Origin: Siderastrea radians | Taxonomy: Eukaryota > Cnidaria > Anthozoa > Scleractinia > Rhizangiidae | NCBI GenBank assembly: GCA_964017195.1 | Contig: OZ024895.1 | Span: 6,816,001-6,880,000, forward strand | Length of the DNA stretch: 64,000 nt | Reading direction: 5' to 3' | In this document: positions 1 to 12,829 of the stretch, in pieces | How positions within the stretch are numbered: the first letter of the stretch is position 1 | Layout of the letters: each line of letters begins with the position of its first letter | Made by a program: the position numbers and the translations under genes | Notes under the pieces: generated by a model | Told to the model about the DNA's origin: nothing | The model's input: the letters and a program-made list of their open reading frames with translations, nothing else | Database searches by the model: none

Positions 1-192
1 ACTCTAACCAAAGTTTCAATCCTTTTTTAGTTGGGCAATCGAACCGTTGTTTCAATGAGATTTTTTCTTGAATTTGAAGCAAATCTGAACCATACTTTCA
101 ATCCTTTTTTTATCTGGGAAATCGAACCGTTGTTTCAATGAGTTTTTGTGTAGAAATTGAAGCAAACCTAACCATAGTTTCCATCCATTTTT

Positions 193-495
193 TATTTAAC
201 AAATAGATTCCATGTTGCCGTGCGTCTGTTCAGTAATAGATCACAGATGACGTCGAAATGTGATAAGACCACAAAAGTGGCACACGAGGCGATAGCAGAG
301 TGTGTCACTGAACTTTTTACCACATCTTGACGTCTTCTGTGATCAATTAGTGAACAGACGCACCGCAACATGGAATCTAATTTATATAATAAAGAAACAG
401 ACATTTTAATGATGACCCAATCTATGTCTTTGTCCTCCAATAGATCATAAGTGAGAACCAATTAAAATGCGTCCAAAAATAAGCTTATTATATAA
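193..495. mobile_element. Foldback/MITE-like insertion in the satellite edge
   Basis: Non-satellite DNA interrupts a monomer. The segment at about 204-379 is an imperfect palindrome: the left arm begins AGATTCCATGTTGCCGTGCG and its reverse complement ends the segment with one change, and pairing continues through GATCACAGA and GACGTC for about 60 nt per arm. It is bounded by TA on both sides. A second outer pair, TTATATAATAA at 381-391 and TTATTATATAA at 485-495, brackets the rest. No coding potential. I recall similar sequence as a common repeat in coral genomes, which cannot be checked here. The exact boundaries are uncertain. Confidence 0.7.
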
Positions 496-3400
496 CTGGG
501 AAATCGAACCGTCGTTTCAATGAGTTTTTCTGTAGAAATTGAAGCAAATATAATTATAGTTTCAATCCTTTCTTATCTAAGAAATCCAACTTTTTTTCAT
601 TAAGTATTTCACTTGAAATTCATGCAAATACAATCATAGTTTCGATCAATTTTTATCTCGGAAATCCACCCGTTGTTTCAATGAGATTTTGTCTTGAAAT
701 AAGAGCAAATCTAACCATACTTTCCATCCTTTTTTAACTGGAAAATCCAACCGTTGATTAAATGAGTTTTTCACATAAAATTAAAGCAAATCTAACCATA
801 GTTTCAATCTTTTTTATCTGGGAAGTCCAACCACTGTTTCAATGAAATTTTCTTTTCCAATTAAAGCAAATCTACCCATAGTTTCAATCTTTTCTTTCTG
901 GGAAATCCCAATCATTTTTCTCTCGGAAATCCAACCGTTGTTTCAATGAGGTTTTGTCTTGAAATTGAAGCAAATCTAACCATAGTTCCAATTTTTTTTT
1001 CATCTCGGAAATCCAAGCGCTGTTTCAATGAGTTTTTGTCTTGAAATTGAAGCAAATCTAACCATAGTTTCAATTCTTTTTTATCTCAAAAATCCACCCG
1101 TTGTTTCAATGAGTTTTCGTCTCGAAATTGAAGCGAATCTAACCATAGTTTCAATCCTTTTTTATCTACGAAATCCAACCATTGCTTTAATGAAATTTTC
1201 TCTTCAAATTAAGGAAAATCTAACCATAGTTTCAATCCTTTTTTATCTCAAAAATCCAACCGTTGATTTAATGAGTTTTTGACTTAAAATTGAAGGACAT
1301 TTAACAACAGTCTAGATCCTTTTCTATATATCGGAAATCCAACTGTTGTTTCAATGACTTTGATTTTCTTGAAATTAAAGCAAATCTAACCACAGTTTCA
1401 ATCCTTTTTTATCTAAGAACTCCAACCATTGTTTCAATTAAATTTTCTCTTGAAATTAAGGAAAATCTAGCCATAGTTTTAATCCTTTTTATCTCGTAAA
1501 TCCACCCGTTGTTTCAATGAGATTTTGTCTTGGATTTTCCGTATAAAAAAGGATTTAAGCTACGGTCAGATTCGCTTCAATTTAAAGAGAAAAACTCGGG
1601 ATTGAAAGTATGGTTAGATCTGCTTTTAGTTCATCCGTTGTTTACTTTTATAAAATTGAAGGGAATCTAACCATAGTTTTAATCTTTTTTTTATCTCGGA
1701 AATCCAACCGTTGTTTCAATAAGTTTTTTCCTTAAAATTACACCAAATCTAAACATAGTTAGAATCCTTTCTTATCTCGGAAATCCAACCGTTGTTTCAA
1801 TCAGTTTGTGTCGTGAAATTGAAGCAAATCTAACCATAGTTTCAATGCTTCTTTATCTCGAAAGTCCAACCGTTGTTTCAATGACTTTTTGTCTTCATAT
1901 TGAAGCAAAACTAACGATATTTTAAATCCTTTTTTAACTCGCAAATCCAACCGTTGGTTCAATGAAATTTTCTCTTCAAACTGAAGCAAAACTAACCATA
2001 TTTTCAATCCTTTTTTATCTCGCAAAACCAACCGTTGTTTCAATGAGTTTTAGTGTTCGAATTAAAGCAAACCTAACGATAGTTTCAATACTTTTTTATC
2101 TCGGAAATACAACCGTTGTTTGAATGAGTTTTTGTCTTGAAATTGAAGATAATCTAACCATAGTTTTAATGCTTTTTTATGTCGGAAATCCAACCATTGT
2201 TTCAATGAGTTTTTTCTTAAAATTAAAGCAAATCTAACCATACTTTAAATACTTTCTTATCTCAGCAATCCAACCATTGTTTTAATTAAACTTTATCTTG
2301 AAATTAAAGAAAATCTAACCATAGTTTCAATCCTTTTTTATCTGCGAAATCCAGCCGTTGTTTCAATAAATTTTTGTCTTTAAATTGAAGCAAATCTAAC
2401 CAAAGATTCAATCCTTTTTTAACTGGGAAATCTAACGTTGTTTCAATGAGTTTTTGTCTTGAAATTAAAGCAAATCTAACCATAGCAGCTGTTTCAATCC
2501 TTTTTTCTCTCGGAAATCCAACCGTTGTTTCAATGAGTTTTTGTCTTGAAATTAAAGCAAAGCTAACCATAGTTTCAATTCTTTTTTGTCTGGCAAAACT
2601 AACCGTTGTTTCAATGAGTTTTAGCGTTCGAATTAAAGCAAACCTAACGATAGTTTCAATACTTTTTATCTCGGAAATACAACCGTTGTTTGAATGAGTT
2701 TTTGTCTTGAAATTGAAGATAATCTAACCATAGTTTTAATGCTTTTTTATGTCGGAAATCCAACCATTGTTTCAATGAGTTTTTCCTTAAAATTGAAGCA
2801 AATCTAACCATAGTTTCAATCCTTGTTTATCTGCGAAATCCAGCCGTTGGTTCAATGAGTTTTTGTCTTGAAATTGAAGCAAATCTAACCAAAGATTCAA
2901 TCCTTTTTTATCTGGGAAATCTAACCGTTCTTTTCAATGAGTTTTTGTCTTGAAATTAAAGCAAATCCAACCATAGTTTCAATTTATCTGGCAAAACCAA
3001 CCATTGTTTAATAAGTTTTAGTGTTGGAATTAAAGCAAACCTAACGATAGTTTCAATTTTTTCTTGAAATTGAGGGAAATCTAACGAAAGGTTCAATCAT
3101 TTTTTATCTCGGAAATCCAACCGTTGTTTCAATGAGTTTTTGTCTTGAAATTGAAGCAAATCTAACCATAGTTTCAATCCTTTTTTATCTCAGAAACCCA
3201 ATCGTTCTTTCAATTGAATTTTCTCTTAATTTAAGGAAAATGTAACCATAGTTTCAATCCCTTTTTATCTCGGAAATCCAACCGTTGTTTGAACGAGTTT
3301 TCGTTTTGAAATTGAAGCAAATCGAACCACAGTTTCAATCTTTTTTTATCTCGGAAATCCAACCGTTGTTTCCATGAGTTTTTGTCTTGAAATTGAAGCA

Positions 3401-6400
3401 AATCTAACCATAGTTTCAGTACTTTTTTAACTCGGAAATCTAACCTTCGTTTCAGTTGGTTTTTGTCTTAAAATTGAACCCAATCTAACCATAGTTTCAA
3501 TCCTTTTTTCTTGGAAACCCAATCGTTGTTTTAATGAGCTTTCGTCTTGAAATTGAAGCAAATGTAACCATAATTTCAATTCTTTTTTATCTCGCAAATC
3601 CAACCGTTGTTTTAATAAGTTTTTGTCTTGAAATTGAAGGAAATTTAACCATAGTTTCAATCCTGTTTTATCTCGGGAAACCAACCGTTGTTTTAATGAG
3701 GTTTTGTCTTTAAATTGAACCAAATCTTACCAAAGTTTCACCCCTTTTTTGTCTAAAAAACCGCCCATTTTTTCAACGAGTTTTCGTCTTGAAATTGAAG
3801 CAAATCTAATCATAGTTCCAATCCTCTTTAATTTGGGAAATCCAACCGTTGTTTCAATGAGTTTTTGTCTTGAAATTGAAGCAAATCTAAGCATAGTTTC
3901 AATCCTTTTTTATCTCAGAAATCCAATCGTTGTTTCAATGAGGTTTTGTCTTGAAATTAAAGCAAATCGAACCTTAGTTTTAATCCTTTTTTATCTTGGA
4001 AACCCCATCGTTGTTTCAATGAGTTTTCGTCTTGAAATTGAAGGAAATCTAACCATAGTTTCAATCCTTCTTATCTAAGAAATTCAACCATTGCTTCAAT
4101 GAAATTTTCTCTTGAAATTGAGGAAAATCTCTCCATAGCTTTTATTCTTTTTTATCACGGAAATCCAACCATTGTTTTAATGAGTTTTGTGACCTACAAT
4201 TAAAGAAAATCTAACCACAGTTTTAATCTATTTTAATATTGGAAATCGAACCGTTGTTTCGATAAGTTTTTGTCTTGAAATTAAAGCAAATGTCCCCATA
4301 GTTTTACTCCTGTTTTATCTGGGAAATGCAACCATTGTTTCAATGAGTTTTTGTCTTGAAATTGAAGCAAATCTAACCATAGTTTCAATCCTTCTTATCT
4401 AAGAAATTCAACCATTGCTTCAATGAAATTTTCTCTTGAAATTGAGGAAAATCTTTCCATAGCTTTTATTCTTTTTTATCACGGAAATCCAACCATTGTT
4501 TTAATGAGTTTTGTGACCTACAATTAAAGAAAATCTAACCATAGTTTTAATCTATTTTAATATTGGAAATCGAACCGTTGTTTCGATAAGTTTTTGTCTT
4601 GAAATTAAAGCAAATGTCCCCATAGTTTTACTCCTGTTTTATCTGGGAAATGCAACCATTGTTTCAATGAGTTTTTGTCTTGAAATTGAAGCAAATCTAA
4701 CCATAGTTTTAATCCTTTTTTATGTCGGAAATCAAACCTTTGTTTTAATTAAATTTCATCTTGAAATTAAAGAAAATCTAACCATAGTTTCAATTCTTTT
4801 TTATCTGCGGAATCCAACCGTTGTTTCAATAAGTTTTTGTCTTGAAATTGAAGCAAATCTAACCAAAGATTCAATCCTTTTTTATCTGGGAAATCTAACC
4901 GTTGTTTCGATGAGTTTTTCTCTTGAAATTGAACGAAATCCAACCATAGTTTCAATCCTTTTTTATCTCGGAAATCCAATCGTTGTTTCAATGAGTTTTT
5001 TTTGTCTTATAATTCAAGGAAATGTAAACATAGTTTCAATCCTTTTTTATCTCGAAAATCTAACTGTTGTTTCAATGAGTTTTTCTCTTGAAATTGAAGG
5101 AAATCTAACCATAGTTTCAATCCTTTTTTATCTCGGAAATCCAACCGTTGTTTCATTGAGTTTTTGTCTTAAAAATTTAAGCAGATCTAACCATACTTTC
5201 AATCCTTTTTTAACTGGGAAATCCAATCGTTGTTTCAATGAGTTATTGTCTTATAATGAGTTTTTGTCTTGAAATTGAACAAATCTACTGGTAGTTTAAT
5301 CCTTTTTTATCTCGCAAATCCAACAGTTGTTTCAATGAGTTTTTGTCTTATAATTAAAGAAAATCTAACCATAAGTTCAATCCTTTCTTCTCTTGGAAAT
5401 CCAACCGTTGTTTCAATGAGGTTTTGTCTTGAAATTTAAGCCAATCTCACCATAGTTTCAATCCTTTTTTACCTGGGAAATCCAACCATTGTTTCAATGA
5501 GTTTTTGTCTTGAAATTGAAGCAAATCTAACCATAGTTTCAATCTTTTCTTATCTCGGAAATCCAACAGTTGTTTCAATGAGTTTTTGTCTTATAATTAA
5601 AGAAAATCTAACCATAGTTTATATCCTTTCTTCTCTTGGAAATCCAACCGTTGTTTCAATGAGTTTTTGTCTTGAAATTGAAGCCAATCTCACCATAGTT
5701 TCAATCCTTTTTTACCTGGGAAATCCAACCATTCTTTCAATGAGTTTTTGTCTTGAAATTGAAGCAAATCTAACCATAGTTTCAATCTTTTCTTATCTCG
5801 GAAATCCAACAGTTGTTTCAATGAGTTTTTGTCTTATAATTAAAGAAAATTTAACCATAGTTTCAATTCTGTCTTCTCTTGGAAATCCAACCGTTGTTTC
5901 AATGAGTTTTTGTCTTTAAATTTAAGCCAATCTCACCATAGTTTCAATCCTTTTTTACCTGGGAAATCCAACCATTGTTTCAATGAGTTTTTGTCTTGAA
6001 ATTGAAGCAAATCTAACCATAGTTTCAATCTTTTCTTATCTCGGAAATCCAACAGTTGTTTCAATGAGTTATTGTCTTATAATTGAAGAAACTCTAAACA
6101 TAGTTTCAATCCTTTTTTACCTGGAAAATCTAACCGTTGTTTCAATGAGTTTCTCTCTTGAAATTTAAGCAAATCTAACGATAATTCCAATCCTTTTTTA
6201 TCTGGGAAATCGGACCGTTGTTTCAATGAGTTTTTGTCTTGAAATTTAAGATGATCTAGCCGTACTTTCAATCCTTTCTTATTTGGGAAATCCGATCGTT
6301 GTTTCAATGAGTTTTTGTCTTATAATTGAAGGCAATCTAAACATAGTTTCAGTCCATTTTTATCTGGAAAATCTAACCGTTGTTTCATTGAGTTTTTCTC

Positions 6401-8599
6401 GCGAAATTTAAGCAAATCTAACGATAATTCCAACCTTTTTTATCTGGGAAATCAGACCGTTGTTTCAATTAGTTTTTGTCTTGAAATTGAAGCAAATCAA
6501 ACCACAGTTTCAATCCCTTTTTCTAACCGTTGTTTCAATTGGTTTTGTTTTTGGAATTAAAGCAAATCTTAACCATAGTTTGAATCCTTTTTTATCTTGC
6601 AAATCCAACCGTTAATTCAATGAGTTTTTGTCATGACAATAAGGCAAAGCTAACTATAATTTTAATCCTTTTTCCTCTCGCAAATCCAGCCGTTATTTCA
6701 ATGAGTTTTTGTCTTGAAATTGAAGCAAATCTAAGCATAGTTTTGATCCTTTTTTATGTCAGAAATCCAATCGTTGTTTCGATAAGTTTTTGTTTTCAAA
6801 TGAAAGCAAATCTAACCATAGTTTCAATCCTTTGTAACGTAAAATATCCAACCATTGTTTTAAAGAGTTTTCGTCTAGAAATTAAGGCAAATCTCACCAC
6901 AGTTTCAATCCTTTTTAATTTGCGAAATTCAAGCGTTGTTTCAATGAGTTTTTGTCTTGAAATTGAAGCAACTCTAACCATAGTTTCAATCCTTTTTCAT
7001 CTCGCAAAATCCAACCGTTGTTTCAATGAGTTTTTGTCTTGAAATTGAGGCAAATCTTACCATAGTTTCAATTCTTTTTAATCTGCAAAATCCAACCGTT
7101 GTTTCAATGAGTTTTTGTCTTGACATTGAAGCAAATCTAATCAAAGATTCAATCCTGTTTTATCTGGGAAATCTAACCGTTGTTTCAATGAGTGTTTCTC
7201 TTGAAATTGAAGGAAATCTAACTATAGTTTCAATCCTTTTTTATCTTGGAAATCCAACCGTTGTTTCAATGAGTTTTTGTCTTCAAATTTAAGCAGATAT
7301 AACCATACTTTCAATCCTTTTTTATCTGGGAAATCCAACCGTTGTTTCAATGAGTTTTTGCCTTGAAATTTAAGCAGATCTAACCATACTTTCAATCCTA
7401 TTTTAACTGCGAAATCCAACCATTATTTCAATGAAATTTTCTCTTGAAATTGAGGGAAATCTCACCATACTTTAAATCCTCTTTTATCTCGAAAATCCAA
7501 CCTTTGTTTCAATGAGTATTTGTCCTTACTAACCATAGTTTCAATCCTTTTTTATCTGGGAAATCTAACCGTTGTTTCAAATAAGCTCTTGTCTTAAAAT
7601 TGAATCAAATCTAACCTTAGTTTCAATCCTTTTTTATCTTGGAAAACGAATCGTTGTATCAATGCGGTTTCGTCAAGAAATTGAAACAAATTTAAGCATA
7701 GTTTCAATCCTTTTTATCTAAGAAATCCAACCATTGCTTCAATGAAATTTTCTGTTGAAATTGAGGAAAATCTATCCATAGTTTTAATTCTTCATTATCA
7801 CGGAAATCCAACCGTTGTTTCAATGAGTTTTTGTCTTGAAATTGAAGCAAATCTAACCATAGTTTGAATCCTTTGTTATCTCGGAAATCCAACCGTTATT
7901 TCAATGAGTTTTTCTCTTGAAATCGAAGGAAATCTAAACATAGTTTTAATCCTTTTTACCTAAGAAATCCAACCGTTGTTTCAATGAGTTTTTGTCTTGA
8001 AATTGAAGGAAATCTAACCATGGTCTCAATCTTTTCTTATCTCGGAAATCCAACCGTTGTTTCAATGAGTTTGTATCTTCAAATACAAGCCAATCTAACC
8101 ATAGTTTCAGTCCTTTTTTATCTGGAAAATCCAACCGTTGTTGGAATGAGTTTTTGTCTTGAAATTGAAGCAAATCTACCGGTAGTTTAATCCTTTTTTA
8201 TCTCGCAAATCCAACAGTTGTTTCAATGAGTTTTTGTCTTATAATTAAAGAAAATCTAACCATAGTTTCAATCCTTTCTTCTCTTGGAAATCCAACCGTT
8301 GTTTCAATGGGTTTTTGTCTTGAAATTTAAGCCAATCTAACCATAGTTGCAATCCTTTTTATCCTGGGAAATTCAACCATTGTTTCAATGAGTTTTTGTC
8401 TTGAAATTGAAGCAAATCTAACCATAGTTTCCATCTTTTCTTATCTCGGAAATCCAACAGTTGTTTCAATGAGTTTTTGTCTTATAATTAAAGAAAATTT
8501 AACCATAGTTTCAATCCTTTCTTCTCTTGGAAATCCAACCGTTGTTTCAATGAGTTTTTGTCTTGAAATTTAAGCCAATCTAACCATAGTTTCATTCCT

Positions 8600-11500
8600 T
8601 TTTTACCTGGGAAATCCAACCGTTGTTTCAATGAGTTTTTGTCTTATAATTAAAGAAAATCTAATCATAGTTTCAATCCTTTCTTCTCTTGGAAATCCAA
8701 CCGTTGTTTCAATGAGTTTTTGTCTTGAAATTAAAGCCAATCTAACCATAGTTTCAATCCTTTTTTACCTGGGAAATCCAACCGTTGTTTCAATGAGTTT
8801 TTGTCTTGAAATTGAAGCAAATCTAACCATAGTTTCAATCTTTTCTTATCTCGGAATCCAACAGTTGTTTCAATGAGTTTTTGTCTTATAATTAAAGAAA
8901 ATCTAACCATAGTTTCAATCCTTTCTTCTCTTGGAAATCCAACCGTTGTTTCAATGAGTTTTTGTCTTGAAATTAAAGCCAATCTAACCATAGTTTCAAT
9001 CCTTTTTTACCTGGGAAATCCAACCGTTGTTTCAATGAGTTTTTGTCTTGAAATTGAAGCAAATCTAACCATAGTTTGAATCCTTTGTTATCTCGGAAAT
9101 CCAACCATTATTTCAAAGAGTTTTTCTCTTAAAATCGAAGGAAATCTAAACATAGTTATAATCCTTTTTACCTAAGAAATCCAACCGTTGTTTCAATGAG
9201 TATTTGTCTTGAAATTGAAGGAAATCTAACCATGGTCTCAATCTTTTCTTATCTCGGAAATCCAACCGTTGTTTCAATGAGTTTGTATCTTCAAATACAA
9301 GCCAATCTAACCATAGTTTCAGTCCTTTTTTATCTGGAAAATCCAACCGTTGTTGGAATGAGTTTTTGTCTTGAAATTGAAGCAAATCTACCGGTAGTTT
9401 AATCTTTTTTTATCTCGCAAATCCAACAGTTGTTTCAATGAGTTTTTGTCTTATAATTAAAGAAAATCTAACCATAGTTGCAATCCTTTCTTCTCTTGGA
9501 AATCCAACCGTTGTTTCAATGAGTTTTTGTCTTGAAATTAAAGCCAATCTAACCATAGTTTCAATCCTTTTTTACCTGGGAAATCCAACCGTTGTTTCAA
9601 TGAGTTTTTGTCTTGAAATTGAAGCAAATCTAACCATAGTTTGAATCCTTTGTTATCTCGGAAATCCAACCGTTATTTCAATGAGTTTTTCTCTTGAAAT
9701 CGAAGGAAATCTAAACATAGTTTTAATCCTTTTTACCAAAGAAATCCAACCGTTGTTTCAATGAGTTTTTGTCTTGAGATTGAAGGAAATGTAACCATGG
9801 TCTCAATCTTTTCTTATCTCGGAAATCCAACCGTTGTTTCAATGAGTTTTTGTCTTGAAATTGAAGCAAATCTACTGGTAGTTTAATCCTTTTTTATCTC
9901 GCAAATCCAACAGTTGTTTCAATGAGTTTTTGTCTTATAATTAAAGAAAATCTAACCATAGTTTGAATCCTTTCTTCTCTTGGAAATCCAACCGTTGTTT
10001 CAATGAGTTTTTGTCTTGAAATTGAAGCCAATCTCACCATAGTTTCAATCCTTTTTTACCTGGGAAATCCAACCATTCTTTCAATGAGTTTTTGTCTTGA
10101 AATTGAAGCAAATCTAACCATAGTTTCAATCTTTTCTTATCTCGGAAATCCAACAGTTGTTTCAATGAGTTTTTGTCTTATAATTAAAGAAAATCTAACC
10201 ATAGTTTCAATCCTTTCTTCTCTTGGAAATCCAACCGTTCTTTCAATGAGTTTTTGTCTTGAAATTTAAGCCAATCTCACCATAGTTTCAATCCTTTTTT
10301 ACCTGGGAAATCCAACGATTGTTTCAATGAGTATTTGTCTTCAAATTGAAGCAAATCTAACCATAGTTTCAATCTTTTCTTATCTCGGAAATCCAACAGT
10401 TGTTTCAATGAGTTTTTGTCTTATAATTAAAGAAAATTTAACCATAGTTTCAATCCTTTCTTCTCTTGGAAATCCAACCGTTGTTTCAATGAGTTTTTGT
10501 CTTGAAATTAAAGCCAATCTCACCATAGTTTTAATCCTTTTTTACCTGGGAAATCCAACCGTTGTTTCAATGAGTTTTTGTCTTATAATTAAAGAAAATC
10601 TAATCATAGTTTCAATCCTTTCTTCTCTTGGAAATCCAACCGTTGTTTCAATGAGTTTTTGTCTTGAAATTAAAGCCAATCTAACCATAGTTTCAATCCT
10701 TTTTTACCTGGGAAATCCAACCGTTGTTTCAATGAGTTTTTGTCTTGAAATTGAAGCAAATCTAACCATAGTTTCAATCTTTTCTTATCTCGGAATCCAA
10801 CAGTTGTTTCAATGAGTTTTTGTCTTATAATTAAAGAAAATCTAACCATAGTTTCAATCCTTTCTTCTCTTGGAAATCCAACCGTTGTTTCAATGAGTTT
10901 TTGTCTTGAAATTAAAGCCAATCTAACCATAGTTTCAATCCTTTTTTACCTGGGAAATCCAACCGTTGTTTCAATGAGTTTTTGTCTTGAAATTGAAGCA
11001 AATCTAACCATAGTTTGAATCCTTTGTTATCTCGGAAATCCAACCATTATTTCAAAGAGTTTTTCTCTTAAAATCGAAGGAAATCTAAACATAGTTATAA
11101 TCCTTTTTACCTAAGAAATCCAACCGTTGTTTCAATGAGTATTTGTCTTGAAATTGAAGGAAATCTAACCATGGTCTCAATCTTTTCTTATCTCGGAAAT
11201 CCAACCGTTGTTTCAATGAGTTTGTATCTTCAAATACAAGCCAATCTAACCATAGTTTCAGTCCTTTTTTATCTGGAAAATCCAACCGTTGTTGGAATGA
11301 GTTTTTGTCTTGAAATTGAAGCAAATCTACCGGTAGTTTAATCTTTTTTTATCTCGCAAATCCAACAGTTGTTTCAATGAGTTTTTGTCTTATAATTAAA
11401 GAAAATCTAACCATAGTTGCAATCCTTTCTTCTCTTGGAAATCCAACCGTTGTTTCAATGAGTTTTTGTCTTGAAATTAAAGCCAATCTAACCATAGTTT

Positions 11501-12480
11501 CAATCCTTTTTTACCTGGGAAATCCAACCGTTGTTTCAATGAGTTTTTGTCTTGAAATTGAAGCAAATCTAACCATAGTTTGAATCCTTTGTTATCTCGG
11601 AAATCCAACCGTTATTTCAATGAGTTTTTCTCTTGAAATCGAAGGAAATCTAAACATAGTTTTAATCCTTTTTACCAAAGAAATCCAACCGTTGTTTCAA
11701 TGAGTTTTTGTCTTGAGATTGAAGGAAATCTAACCATGGTCTCAATCTTTTCTTATCTCGGAAATCCAACCGTTGTTTCAATGAGTTTTTGTCTTGAAAT
11801 TGAAGCAAATCTACTGGTAGTTTAATCCTTTTTTATCTCGCAAATCCAACAGTTGTTTCAATGAGTTTTTGTCTTATAATTAAAGAAAATCTAACCATAG
11901 TTTCAATCCTTTCTTCTCTTGGAAATCCAACCGTTGTTTCAATGAGTTTTTGTCTTGAAATTGAAGCCAATCTCACCATAGTTTCAATCCTTTTTTACCT
12001 GGGAAATCCAACCATTCTTTCAATGAGTTTTTGTCTTGAAATTGAAGCAAATCTAACCATAGTTTCAATCTTTTCTTATCTCGGAAATCCAACAGTTGTT
12101 TCAATGAGTTTTTGTCTTATAATTAAAGAAAATCTAACCATAGTTTCAATCCTTTCTTCTCTTGGAAATCCAACCGTTCTTTCAATGAGTTTTTGTCTTG
12201 AAATTTAAGCCAATCTCACCATAGTTTCAATCCTTTTTTACCTGGGAAATCCAACGATTGTTTCAATGAGTATTTGTCTTCAAATTGAAGCAAATCTAAC
12301 CATAGTTTCAATCTTTTCTTATCTCGGAAATCCAACAGTTGTTTCAATGAGTTTTTGTCTTATAATTAAAGAAAATTTAACCATAGTTTCAATCCTTTCT
12401 TCTCTTGGAAATCCAACCGTTGTTTCAATGAGTTTTTGTCTTGAAATTAAAGCCAATCTCACCATAGTTTTAATCCTTTT
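8600..12480. repeat. Two tandem copies of a 1,939-bp higher-order repeat
   Basis: Marker monomers recur at a fixed offset of 1,939 bp, for example at 8,731/10,670, 8,873/10,812, 9,196/11,135 and 9,438/11,377. The offset equals 24 monomers minus 5 bp. The copies are almost identical; a substitution at about 10,600 versus 12,540 marks where a third partial copy diverges. End points are approximate. Confidence 0.85.
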
Positions 12481-12829
12481 TTACCTGGGAAATCCAACCG
12501 TTGTTTCAATGAGTTTTTGTCTTATAATTAAAGAAAATCTAACCATAGTTTCAATCCTTTCTTCTCTTGGAAATCCAACCGTTGTTTCAATGAGTTTTTG
12601 TCTTGAAATTAAAGCCAATCTAACCATAGTTTCAATCCTTTTTTACCTGGGAAATCCAACCGTTGTTTCAATGAGTTTTTGTCTTGAAATTGAAGCAAAT
12701 CTAACCATAGTTTCAATCTTTTCTTATCTCGGAAATCCAACCGTTGTTTCAATGAGTTTTTGTCTTATAATTAAAGAAAATCTAACCATAGTTGCAATCC
12801 TTTCTTCTCTTGGAAATCCAACCGTTGTT

